This document shows positions 1-7,821 of a DNA stretch of 34,484 bases, piece after piece (positions within the stretch are counted from its first letter, which is position 1; each line of letters starts with the position of its first letter). Origin of the DNA: Chloroflexota bacterium (GTDB lineage Bacteria > Chloroflexota > Anaerolineae > Anaerolineales > Anaerolineaceae); assembly GCA_012798455.1 (NCBI GenBank), contig JAAZNC010000079.1:1-34484 (forward strand), written 5' to 3'. The notes beneath the pieces were generated by a model that worked only from the letters and a program-made list of their open reading frames with translations, had not been told where the DNA came from and ran no database searches. The position numbers and the translations under genes are program-made.

Positions 1-114
1 AATGACTCGAATAGAAGCAAAGAGTATAAAAACGGTCAGGGTGTGATCTGCCAGATACCATTCAGATAGAGGGTTTTGCGTTGAAAAATCTTCATTCTCT
101 CCACTTTTCTCCAA
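1..114 (-). CDS. Partial unknown membrane protein (N-terminus, cut by window edge)
   Basis: An open minus-strand frame runs off the left edge. The best start is TTG at 114, preceded by GGAGG four bases upstream. The 38 visible residues begin polar and acidic (LEKSGENEDFSTQNP) and turn hydrophobic near the edge (LTVFILFASI), as in the first membrane segment of an integral membrane protein. I do not recognise the family. A competing ATG at about 126 in another frame stops after 29 codons, so the TTG frame is preferred. It lies in the same direction as the permease gene at 187-2409, and its start is only 73 bp beyond that gene's stop. Confidence 0.35.
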   Translation of the reverse strand, partial: MEKSGENEDFSTQNPLSEWYLADHTLTVFILFASIRVI

Positions 115-186
115 ATTTCCTCCATTTTTCCACAGCCTCTTACTGAGACAAATCACGATTCTATAAACAATATATTTTTCTTAGTA

Positions 187-2409
187 TTATTCTTCGATCT
201 GCTTGATTTGCTGTCGCAACCATAAAGCCGGTTCTGCTTGGAAATGTCGTACTATCAGCATCGAACAGGTGACTTCATCAACTAGTATATCGTTGATCTT
301 CCCAAAAATATACTGGGGAGAATATACCTCTTCTGCAGCGCCAATGATCAGTAGGTCGTAAGAATTCTTTTCAGTTTCTTCAATGATTCCCTCTATCACA
401 TTTGGAGACAGGTTTATTTGAGCATCGATATAATCCGGCATATCTCCTAATTCTTCCTCGATGATTTCATGCAGCTGCATCAGTTCATCTTCACGTGTCT
501 CTTCATCAAGGTTGGGAGAAATAACACGCAGGGCAGTTACCTTTACCTGACCTTGGTAGGCTAGTTTGGAGGCTAATTTGATCGCCAATCGTGCGTTCGG
601 CCCGTAACCAACGGGCACCAGAACTTTCTGCAATCCGTTCAATCCCCTATCCCTTAGGATGCCTACATCTTTATGAGCCATTAAGAGAACTTCCTTGATG
701 ATATTGTGAGGCAGTCGCAGTTTTGTATCGATAGAAGGCCAGCCAATCAAGATCATTTGTACGGGATTATGCGATTTCAATTCATTGAGAATACCAGTCT
801 CGACGTTGGGAGCCACTTTATATTTGGTATAAATAGGTACATTCTTGGCTTGCGCGATGGATGCGGTATTGTGCAGCAACTCGTTTTGAAATTTGCTTTT
901 CTGGGTGATTAGTTCATCAAGCCCTGACTTTGAGATACCAAGCGGTGCTTTGACCACACTGAAAAGGCAGATACTAGTGTCTTCTTGATGTTCTGCCAGA
1001 CGAGAGGCTAGTTTGACCAAACCGATTGCTGTCTTCGGGTTGACGGTAGCTACCAGAATGCGTCCCCCTCCAACCTCTTCTTCCACCCTTTCATGTTTTT
1101 TGATCAGGGCATCAACACCTTTTGAGATGTAATAAACGACAGATAAGACCAACAGCACAATCCCCAAAAATAGCAGAGCGCTGCGGCTGGCAAAAGCGAT
1201 GATCAGCACGCCGGATGCGGCTGCGATGTATGCGGTAAGTGGAAAGAAAGGAGCTTTAAATGGACGTTCAATGTTGGGAGATTTTTTTCTCAAGCGCAGC
1301 ATTGCCAGGGTTGCCCAAAAAAGCACGAACATATAACCGGCACTGGAGATGTAGCTCAACAGATCCACTAACTGTAACAACGCTACCAGCGCACTGATGA
1401 TCACGATCAGGATAATAGCCACATAAGGGGTACGCCAGTGACTCAACCGTGAAAACATGCGCGGCCAGGTGCCTTCTCTGCTCAAGGTGTAAGCTTCTCG
1501 AGTGGCTGATAGCATGGCGGAGTTTACAGAGGTTAATGTGGCAATGATCCCTGCGATACCCATTACAGGAGTACCTATTTTGGGCCAGAAAAAACGGACG
1601 GCATCGGTCAAAGCGGTCTCAGAGCCTGCTAACGCAGTATAAGGGACGGTTCCTATTGTCACCAGTGAGACCAAAGAATAAATAACAGTGGTGACCCCCA
1701 GACTGATCAGAATTCCAAGCGGAATATTCTTTTGAGGTCTGGTGATTTCTTCTGCATCGTCTGCGATGACTTCAAACCCGACATAGGCATTGTAGACCAG
1801 CGCTATGGTCATCAGCATACGGGATATGTTCGCCCAAATGGATCGGTTTTCGAAGAGCACTTTTCCTGACTGGAAGGTTTCCCAATCAAATCCGTTAGGA
1901 TGGGTCAATCCGCGCACGATGAAGATGGTGAATACAATCAACAGAAAGCCACCTAATAGAATTTGTATGTTTCCCGCGGTCTTTACTCCGCGCATGTGCA
2001 TGATACCCACCACAATGATCACTCCGATCGCTATTGGAATAATAGGCAGTTCGGGGATGAACACTTTGGCTGAATATGCAAAGCCAATGGCGGAAAGTGC
2101 AGCGTAAAAAGTGCTGGAAAGGCTGTCCAGCGACCCAACCAGGAACATGATCAATCCTTTTCCAAAACCTTCTTCTACATAGGTCATGGCGCCCCCTGTG
2201 ACCGGATAAGTGGTTGCCAGTTCGCAATAATTGAGCGCTACACTCAGGGTCAGCAGTCCTCCTATCACCAGTGCCAGCACCGCATCCGGTCCGGCGATGC
2301 CGGCAGCGTGCCCGGTCAGGACGAATATTTCCGCTGCAATGGTGCCGGCGGTGCCCAACATGATCACTTGCAGTAAAGTAAGCTGTCTTTTAAGTTTTCG
2401 TTTTCCCAT
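187..2409 (-). CDS. APC-family amino acid permease with two C-terminal universal stress (UspA) domains
   Basis: The 740-residue protein is a secondary amino acid transporter of the inner membrane. Residues about 10-430 carry roughly twelve hydrophobic helices with the APC-type first helix (MLGTAGTIAAEIFVLTG) and the YPVTGGAMTYVEEGFG stretch. From about residue 448 there are two tandem soluble domains, starting RILVATVNP and KVLVPVGYG, each with the alternating beta/alpha pattern of UspA proteins. The second ends in LLIIGAAEE and SMLIVRHF, but the usual G-x2-G-x9-G-S/T nucleotide loop is not intact. Fusions of APC permeases with Usp domains are a known architecture; the Usp part is thought to sense nucleotide or energy state. 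The substrate is not predictable. On the minus strand a TTGACA lies at 2513-2518, but its -10 match is poor. Confidence 0.85.
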   Translation of the reverse strand: MGKRKLKRQLTLLQVIMLGTAGTIAAEIFVLTGHAAGIAGPDAVLALVIGGLLTLSVALNYCELATTYPVTGGAMTYVEEGFGKGLIMFLVGSLDSLSSTFYAALSAIGFAYSAKVFIPELPIIPIAIGVIIVVGIMHMRGVKTAGNIQILLGGFLLIVFTIFIVRGLTHPNGFDWETFQSGKVLFENRSIWANISRMLMTIALVYNAYVGFEVIADDAEEITRPQKNIPLGILISLGVTTVIYSLVSLVTIGTVPYTALAGSETALTDAVRFFWPKIGTPVMGIAGIIATLTSVNSAMLSATREAYTLSREGTWPRMFSRLSHWRTPYVAIILIVIISALVALLQLVDLLSYISSAGYMFVLFWATLAMLRLRKKSPNIERPFKAPFFPLTAYIAAASGVLIIAFASRSALLFLGIVLLVLSVVYYISKGVDALIKKHERVEEEVGGGRILVATVNPKTAIGLVKLASRLAEHQEDTSICLFSVVKAPLGISKSGLDELITQKSKFQNELLHNTASIAQAKNVPIYTKYKVAPNVETGILNELKSHNPVQMILIGWPSIDTKLRLPHNIIKEVLLMAHKDVGILRDRGLNGLQKVLVPVGYGPNARLAIKLASKLAYQGQVKVTALRVISPNLDEETREDELMQLHEIIEEELGDMPDYIDAQINLSPNVIEGIIEETEKNSYDLLIIGAAEEVYSPQYIFGKINDILVDEVTCSMLIVRHFQAEPALWLRQQIKQIEE

Positions 2410-2605
2410 GTTAAAGTCTTCAACTCCTACCAGTCTTTGCGAATTGACTGAAAAAAAGGATAAGAATATAGGTATGGTTTTTGGGGGATTTAATCGATCA
2501 TATAAATTTGTTTGTCAAAATAAACGGATAATGATCCTTCAACGCCCTATTATACTCACTTTAAAGGAAATAAATCATTTTGCATTTCTTCTTTGGAAAA
2601 TTGGA

Positions 2606-2639
2606 ATGGGTTGGAATTGCACATGGGTTGGAATTGCAC
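2606..2639. repeat. Two perfect tandem copies of a 17-bp unit
   Basis: ATGGGTTGGAATTGCAC occurs at 2606-2622 and again immediately at 2623-2639. It ends at the base before the -35 box of the tRNA-Asn promoter. It may be a recent slippage duplication or a paired protein-binding site. Confidence 0.8.
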
Positions 2640-2668
2640 TTGACAAGCAAAACTGAGGTACCTATAAT
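2640..2668 (+). promoter_or_regulatory. Perfect consensus sigma-70 promoter of tRNA-Asn
   Basis: TTGACA at 2640-2645 and TATAAT at 2663-2668 are separated by exactly 17 bp, the full housekeeping consensus. Transcription should begin near 2675, only 3-4 nt before the mature tRNA 5' end, so almost no 5' leader is left for RNase P. Confidence 0.9.
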
Positions 2669-2678
2669 TATCGCACGT

Positions 2679-2751
2679 TCCTCGATAGCTCAATCGGCAG
2701 AGCAATCGGCTGTTAACCGATTGGTTCCAGGTTCGAGTCCTGGTCGAGGAG
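2679..2751 (+). tRNA. tRNA-Asn (anticodon GTT)
   Basis: The cloverleaf is complete: acceptor TCCTCGA pairs with TCGAGGA, the D stem is GCTC/GAGC, the anticodon stem is ATCGG/CCGAT around loop CTGTTAA (GTT at 2712-2714), and the T arm is CCAGG-TTCGAGT-CCTGG. The discriminator base is G. CCA is not encoded. A run of eight T follows at 2755-2762 and may end transcription. Confidence 0.97.
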
Positions 2752-2844
2752 CTCTTTTTTTTAATTTATCCATTTTCCATTGATTGGTTTACTAATTATT
2801 TTTCATTGCTATAATCTAAACAGAAGAGAAAACGGAGGTTAGCA

Positions 2845-3690
2845 GTGAAACGCTGGAAGATTTTAACTTTGGTTTTGGTTCTTTTTTTAATATTACAGGC
2901 GTGTGAGATTTCCTTTGGCGACGGTGGTTCCTCCGGTGGCAGCAATGTTGCTCTGGGAGTGGTCATCGAATCTCCGGCACAGGGCGCGCAGTTCAACATG
3001 GATCCTATTACCATCCAATATAAAGCCACTGCCCCCGATGGCGTGGCTGTGGTGGAACTGACCATCGATGGCTACATCATTAATACCTATAACACCCCCG
3101 ACCAGTCTCAACAAGTCGTTGCCCTGCAATATAGCTGGACGCCCACCATGGCGGGCAGCCATATCATCCGCGTGCGTGCACAGGATGCCAAGGGTACTTG
3201 GAGCAGCTATTCAGATGTGATGGTCAGCGTTGCTGAACAACAAGCCCAACAACAGGAATCGCAGCAGGTACAACCCACCAATACCACCGCACCCACGGTC
3301 GCACCGGCTACCGTGACCCCCTCAACACCTTATATCTATAATGTCGATCACGATGTCAACAAGTTTTACTACAAGAACGGTACCTGCGGACCCACCAAGA
3401 TCACCATCTCTATACAGGTCTCTGATCCGGATAAGGTATGGAGCGTGGTCATCTTCACCCGCTTCCTGGATAAGGAAGGCGAGGGACAATCCAAATGGGA
3501 TAGCGGGCATGCCATGAGCCCCAAAGGGGATGGCGTTTACTCTATCACGTTGGAGTCGTCCAAAATCACCAATTACGACACCTACGATTATGCGGTCTTC
3601 CGCTACCAGTTTGTAGCTACCGATAAGAACCGCAACGAAGTTACCCGTTCGGAAGTCTTTGAAGATATCGAATACTCCATTTGCCCATAG
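2845..3690 (+). CDS. Lipoprotein with bacterial Ig-like domain
   Basis: The 281-residue protein starts at GTG 2845 with GGAGG six bases upstream. A lipoprotein signal (hydrophobic stretch ending LILQAC) puts the mature N-terminal Cys at residue 20, so it should be anchored on the outside of the membrane. Residues about 35-125 form an Ig-like module of the type that begins with VIESPAQGAQF and contains VVELTIDGYIINT and GSHIIRVRAQDAKG. A Gln/Thr/Pro-rich linker follows (about 128-155), then a second beta-rich domain (VWSVVIFTRFLDKEGEG, VFRYQFVATDKNRNE). No catalytic motif is visible. A possible promoter is TTTACT 2788-2793 with TATAAT 2810-2815 (16-bp spacing). Its partner or ligand is unknown. 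Confidence 0.75.
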   Translation: MKRWKILTLVLVLFLILQACEISFGDGGSSGGSNVALGVVIESPAQGAQFNMDPITIQYKATAPDGVAVVELTIDGYIINTYNTPDQSQQVVALQYSWTPTMAGSHIIRVRAQDAKGTWSSYSDVMVSVAEQQAQQQESQQVQPTNTTAPTVAPATVTPSTPYIYNVDHDVNKFYYKNGTCGPTKITISIQVSDPDKVWSVVIFTRFLDKEGEGQSKWDSGHAMSPKGDGVYSITLESSKITNYDTYDYAVFRYQFVATDKNRNEVTRSEVFEDIEYSICP

Positions 3691-3722
3691 AGGTTGAGAA
3701 ATAACGAAAAATTGTTTATGCA

Positions 3723-3762
3723 AGAGAGCCTGTCACCGATCATGGTACAGGCTCTTTCTTTG
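3723..3762 (+). terminator. Intrinsic terminator after the Ig-like lipoprotein
   Basis: The inverted repeat AGAGCCTGT (3725-3733) / ACAGGCTCT (3747-3755) is followed by TTCTTTG. Confidence 0.75.
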
Positions 3763-3788
3763 TGACCTTGTTCATTGACCCCCGTCAC

Positions 3789-3834
3789 TTGACCTTGTGT
3801 TGTGGTGTACTAAAATCAGACTGATTGGTCGGTT
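3789..3834 (+). promoter_or_regulatory. Promoter and probable TetR operator
   Basis: TTGACC (3789-3794) and TAAAAT (3811-3816) are 16 bp apart. Directly downstream, ACTGATTGGTCGGT (3820-3833) is an imperfect dyad of the ACYGA-N4-TCRGT type often seen in front of self-regulating TetR genes. It covers the expected start of transcription, so autorepression of the operon is likely. Confidence 0.65.
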
Positions 3835-3841
3835 TTTAAGA

Positions 3842-4435
3842 ATGCAACAACGAAGTGCAGATACCCAGCAACGAATAATGCAATCAGCCCGCGATCTTTT
3901 TGCATCGGTCGGGTATGATGCCGCAGGAGTTTCTCAGATTTGTGAGATGGCAAGGGTCAGCAAGGGTGCTTTTTATCATCATTTTCCCTCCAAGCATGAC
4001 CTTTTCATGGCTCTTTTAAAAGAATGGCTGGAAACTCTCGATAAGGAAGTCCTTGTCCGTCATCATCAGGATAAGGACGTTCCGGCAACTATTGAAAGGA
4101 TGGCAGCTTCGGCGAATTTCATCTTTACAGATGGGCAGGGGCAATTTCCTATGTTCATGGAATTCTGGCAACAATCCATCCGTGATGAACTGGTGTGGGA
4201 AGAGACCAAACAACCTTTTTTGAAATATTTTTATTATTTTTCTAAGCTGGTAGAAGATGGTGTGTGCGAAGGATCTCTTCGTGCCGTAGATTCTGCTGCG
4301 GCAGCGCGTGCCATCCTCGGTCTGGCGCTCGGTATTATTTTGCAGGGTATGTTATATCCGCAGCAGGCAGATTGGAAGAATGAGCTGCAGAATAGTATGC
4401 ATCTTTTATTAAGAGGTATGCAGAATGGACAATAA
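3842..4435 (+). CDS. TetR/AcrR-family transcriptional regulator
   Basis: The 197-residue protein has the TetR N-terminal DNA-binding domain: residues 8-55 carry TQQRIMQSARDLFASVGYDA, the helix-turn-helix around 30-50 (VSQICEMARVSKGAFYHHF) and the typical SKHDLF tail. The C-terminal part is the usual helical ligand and dimer domain; its inducer cannot be predicted. I place the start at ATG 3842 because an upstream in-frame TTG at 3797 would fall between the -35 and -10 boxes. It overlaps the following dehydrogenase gene by 11 bp, so it is the first gene of a three-gene operon and probably controls that operon. Confidence 0.88.
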   Translation: MQQRSADTQQRIMQSARDLFASVGYDAAGVSQICEMARVSKGAFYHHFPSKHDLFMALLKEWLETLDKEVLVRHHQDKDVPATIERMAASANFIFTDGQGQFPMFMEFWQQSIRDELVWEETKQPFLKYFYYFSKLVEDGVCEGSLRAVDSAAAARAILGLALGIILQGMLYPQQADWKNELQNSMHLLLRGMQNGQ

Positions 4436-5426
4436 GAAAGTGCTGGTCACCGGCGCTGCCGGTCATCTCGGGAATGTGTTGGTGCGGGAATTACTGGAAC
4501 ATGGGTATGAAGTGCGTGCCATGGTGCTCCCCAATGAGGATGTATCTGCTCTGGTAGGGCTCGATATTGAACTCAAACTGGGTAATGTACTGGAACCCAC
4601 ATCTCTGGACCGTGTCATGAAAGGCATTGATTATGTGTTCCACATGGCAGGCATCGTTTCGATCATGCCGGATGAGGAACAGTTAGTGTGGAATGTCAAT
4701 GTAGAAGGCACTCGCAATGTGCTCAAAGCTGCCCGCCAGGCTGGAGTGAAACGCCTGGTTTATACCAGTTCTATTCACGCTTTCAGCCGTCACTGGGAGG
4801 GTACCATTGATGAAGAGGTTCCCTTCGATCCCGATAACCCGGTTGGTGCTTATGATCGTACCAAAGCCATTGCCACCCTGGCAGTCAAACAAGCCATCCA
4901 TGAAGGGCTGGATGCGGTGATTGTTTGCCCTACCGGTGTGATCGGACCGTATGACTATCGCGGTTCCAGTATGGGTGAACTGGTCAATGACCTGACCCGC
5001 CGTCGTGTCCACATGCTGGTTGAAGGTGCTTATGATTTTGTGGATGTGCGCGATGTTGCGATTGGGCACCGCCTGGCATTGGAGCGCGGCAAGACCGGGC
5101 AGATCTATATTCTCTCCGGGCACCAGATTCAGTTATTTCAGCTCAAAGAAATGGTGCAGAAGATCAATGGGCTGCACACTCCCACCATCAATGTTCCTAT
5201 CAAACTGGCGAAAATTGGCGCCGTCTTTGCTACGCTGTATTACCGTATGGCACATAAACGCCCCAAGTTTACCGAATACGCACTTGAAACGGTGTGCAGC
5301 AATTCCACTGTCAGCAATGCCAAAGCCAAAAAAGAGCTGGGATACAATCCGCGTGATGTGTTGAACACCCTGTCGGATACCATCAAGTGGTGGCAAACGA
5401 ATAAAAGGAAGACCGGCGCTTTTTAA
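4425..5426 (+). CDS. NAD(P)-dependent epimerase/dehydratase (extended SDR, dihydroflavonol-reductase-like)
   Basis: The 333-residue cytosolic oxidoreductase has an N-terminal Rossmann fold with the TGAAGHLG dinucleotide motif (residues 9-16), the HMAG strand (73-76) and the catalytic YDRTK (Tyr143, Lys147) with TSS at 114-116. The length and the GPYDYRGS and RGKTGQIYILSG segments fit the extended SDR group near dihydroflavonol-4-reductase/3-beta-HSD-like enzymes. The substrate cannot be read from sequence. It overlaps tetR and lies 21 bp before a second SDR, so the pair may act on the same hydroxylated or keto substrate. Confidence 0.85.
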   Translation: MDNKKVLVTGAAGHLGNVLVRELLEHGYEVRAMVLPNEDVSALVGLDIELKLGNVLEPTSLDRVMKGIDYVFHMAGIVSIMPDEEQLVWNVNVEGTRNVLKAARQAGVKRLVYTSSIHAFSRHWEGTIDEEVPFDPDNPVGAYDRTKAIATLAVKQAIHEGLDAVIVCPTGVIGPYDYRGSSMGELVNDLTRRRVHMLVEGAYDFVDVRDVAIGHRLALERGKTGQIYILSGHQIQLFQLKEMVQKINGLHTPTINVPIKLAKIGAVFATLYYRMAHKRPKFTEYALETVCSNSTVSNAKAKKELGYNPRDVLNTLSDTIKWWQTNKRKTGAF

Positions 5427-5447
5427 TCGGGAGAGGGTTTTCATATC

Positions 5448-6248
5448 TTGAAAGATGCATTGAAAGGGAAAACCGCGTTGGTCTCCGGTGCTTCCAGCGG
5501 TATCGGGGCGCAGGTCGCCCGCGACCTGGCAGCCCGTGGGGCGAGAGTGTTGCTGGTAGCACGCCGCAGGGATCGCCTGGTTACGCTTAAAAAAGAGATC
5601 GAGAATAGTGGTGGGCAAGTGCAGTTCTTCGTTTGCGATCTGGAAGATGCTGCTGCCCGTGCTGACCTGATCCGGGAGATTTTAAAGCAGGCGAACCCGA
5701 TTGATATCCTGGTCAACAATGCTGGGTTTGGCTGGTATGGCTACTATGCGGATATGCCGCTTGAGATTCGCAATAGCTTGCTGAAGATCAACATTGAAGC
5801 CATGCTCGATCTCACGTCGGCACTGCTGCCGGGCATGCGCGAGCGCGCAGCCGGGCATATCATCAACATCGGTTCTATCGCTGGTGGTTTGCCCAATCAG
5901 GGCATTGCCATGTACGCTGCCAGCAAAGCCTTTATGGATGCTTTCTCCACATCGCTCTATCGCGAGATGAAAGGCAGCGGGGTTTGCATCAGCGTATTGC
6001 GCCTGGGTCCGGTCAAAACAGAATTTTTCGAGCATGCCCGCCAGCTTCCCAATGGTGGGTCGGTTCCGGCAGAACGTTTTTCGATCTCGGTGCAAAGGGC
6101 ATCGCGCGGTGTGCTACGCTTGCTGCGCACCCGGCGGCGCTATTTGTATGTGCCGGGGATGATGGGTGTTATTCCCCTTTTGGCGCTCCTGTTCGGTGGT
6201 GTGATCGATATGCTGGGACCGCTGCTCTTGAAGAGAAAAGCAGGCTGA
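5448..6248 (+). CDS. Short-chain dehydrogenase/reductase (classical SDR)
   Basis: The 266-residue protein has SGASSGIG (13-20), NNAG (90-93), Ser143 and YAASK (Tyr156, Lys160), the complete classical SDR catalytic set. The start is TTG 5448; a GAGAGG stretch lies about 11 bases upstream, somewhat far, so the start is moderately certain. The C-terminal 25 residues are unusually hydrophobic (GVIPLLALLFGGVIDMLG) and end in Lys/Arg, as in membrane-associated SDRs that act on lipids. It is the last gene of the tetR operon and converges on the DUF389 gene. Confidence 0.85.
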   Translation: MKDALKGKTALVSGASSGIGAQVARDLAARGARVLLVARRRDRLVTLKKEIENSGGQVQFFVCDLEDAAARADLIREILKQANPIDILVNNAGFGWYGYYADMPLEIRNSLLKINIEAMLDLTSALLPGMRERAAGHIINIGSIAGGLPNQGIAMYAASKAFMDAFSTSLYREMKGSGVCISVLRLGPVKTEFFEHARQLPNGGSVPAERFSISVQRASRGVLRLLRTRRRYLYVPGMMGVIPLLALLFGGVIDMLGPLLLKRKAG

Positions 6249-6264
6249 TTTTTTCTAGAAAAAA
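6249..6264. terminator. Short T/A palindrome between convergent genes
   Basis: TTTTTTCTAGAAAAAA is a perfect palindrome sitting exactly between the two convergent stop codons. It could serve as a weak two-way transcription end, but it has no GC-rich stem, so this is tentative. Confidence 0.3.
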
Positions 6265-6273
6265 AATGAATAA

Positions 6274-7680
6274 CTACTGAATGGTCAGGTTGTCGCGCAA
6301 CACCCACCCGCTTCTACCAAAAATATCCGTGATGTGCATCCATGAAACATCGTCGATGATCTCTTCTTCGCTTATCCACACTGGCGACGCATTGGGTAGG
6401 CTGAAGACTGCCTTTCCATCGGGTTTGTCATATAGGGTAATGTTGTTGCTGCCGGTGTTGATGAAAGCCGGGGCAGGGGTGGTGGTGGGCTGCGGGGAGG
6501 GTGTGGCTGCTATTGTTGCGGTTGGCAGAGCGGTGCTAGTTGACGTGGGGGTTGGGATGAATGCCGTCGGTGTAGGAGGGTAGAGGGTATCCAGGCTGCT
6601 AACCGGGATAACCACCAGTTCCAAAGCGATCGGTTTCTGAGTCACGGCTGCCAGCATCTGTTGCACACTGGAAACTTCGGCAAAGGTCAGCGTTCGTGGC
6701 GTTCTTACCGTAGCGGTCACTTTCTTGGTGCCATCAACGTCTTGGATATCCATATTTACCAAATGTGCATTATAGATACTGCTGATCTGGGCATCCAGTA
6801 CATCTTTTACCTGCCGCTCGAATCGTGCTGAAGAAACGGTGTTCCACGAAAGGATTGCCAGCGGGATGGTGATGATGAACACGAACAATGCTGAGAGCAT
6901 AATGCTGTGTGGTATTTTGCGAGTGTTACTTTCTCGTCGCACGAGGCGGAAGCCCATTAATGCGAAGGTAATGATACCCGCGAAAGAGATAGCTGATAGG
7001 TTGGTGAGAAACAATAGGCTGGATCCCAGAAAGATGCTGCGGTTGGTGAATGCCAGACCGATACCTACCGTGCATAATGGTGGCATCAAAGCAGTAGAAA
7101 TAGCCACCCCGGGTAAGGTAGCAGTCAGGCGAGGGTGTGCTAGCGCGTAGGCGGCTGCTGCGCCGCCTGCCAATGCAATGCCCAGGTCCAGCGGAGATGG
7201 TTTGATGCGTGCCAGGATCTCACTGGGCATGCTTTCAGGGATGCCGTATGGGATGCGGTATGCCAGAAAGGTGATGATGGCGGAAAGCACGATAGCCAGC
7301 AGAGCCCCGCTTAGAATGCTCAGCATGGAGCGGCGGAATAGGACCTGGCGACCGGTCAGGGACGACATAGATAAACCCAAGATAGGTGACATAAGAGGGG
7401 CGATCAGCATTGCGCCGATGATCACCGCACTCGAGTTGGTCACCAATCCAAGGGTGGCGATGGTACAGGATAGGATGATCAGCAGATAAAAATCAAACCC
7501 CGGGGTGGAACTTTCTGCCATGTCATTGATGACGATGACTTTACGCGTATCGGAGAGTTTTTCTTTCAGTGTCACGCTCTGCCACAGCAGACCGATGTCT
7601 TTCCACAGTCCTGCCATGAAAGAACGCTCTTTGTGATCTTGGTTATGTTCTTGATTGGCTTCCATTTTCTTATTTGTCAA
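6274..7680 (-). CDS. DUF389 membrane protein with C-terminal SH3-like domain
   Basis: The 468-residue protein has a DUF389 core of several membrane helices (about residues 60-290) with the family hallmark SSAVIIGAMLIAPLMSPILG and a second conserved stretch, GVAISTALMPPLCTVGIG. After the membrane part come a soluble alpha/beta segment (about 295-360), a Thr/Pro-rich linker (about 365-405) and a final roughly 60 residues resembling a bacterial SH3 module (ITLYDKPDGKAVFSLPN...WMHITDIFGRSGWV). The function of DUF389 is unknown. The linker and SH3-like tail suggest that the C-terminus faces the outside, in contact with the cell wall or another polymer. The start could also be the second Met, five codons in. 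Confidence 0.8.
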   Translation of the reverse strand: MTNKKMEANQEHNQDHKERSFMAGLWKDIGLLWQSVTLKEKLSDTRKVIVINDMAESSTPGFDFYLLIILSCTIATLGLVTNSSAVIIGAMLIAPLMSPILGLSMSSLTGRQVLFRRSMLSILSGALLAIVLSAIITFLAYRIPYGIPESMPSEILARIKPSPLDLGIALAGGAAAAYALAHPRLTATLPGVAISTALMPPLCTVGIGLAFTNRSIFLGSSLLFLTNLSAISFAGIITFALMGFRLVRRESNTRKIPHSIMLSALFVFIITIPLAILSWNTVSSARFERQVKDVLDAQISSIYNAHLVNMDIQDVDGTKKVTATVRTPRTLTFAEVSSVQQMLAAVTQKPIALELVVIPVSSLDTLYPPTPTAFIPTPTSTSTALPTATIAATPSPQPTTTPAPAFINTGSNNITLYDKPDGKAVFSLPNASPVWISEEEIIDDVSWMHITDIFGRSGWVLRDNLTIQ

Positions 7681-7749
7681 AACAATTCGATCTATTTTAC
7701 TTTAAAGTTCAAAAGGAAGGAGCACTTTAAAAAAACTGCTCTTCTTATA

Positions 7750-7777
7750 TTGAGATTATCCATTAATCTGCTATCCT
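7750..7777 (+). promoter_or_regulatory. Promoter of glgC
   Basis: TTGAGA (7750-7755) and TATCCT (7772-7777) have a 16-bp spacer. The transcript would begin near 7784, leaving a short leader with a strong TAGGAGG ribosome site at 7811-7817. Confidence 0.6.
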
Positions 7778-7821
7778 TATTTAAGTAAGATGGTCATATA
7801 AATATCACGATAGGAGGAAAA

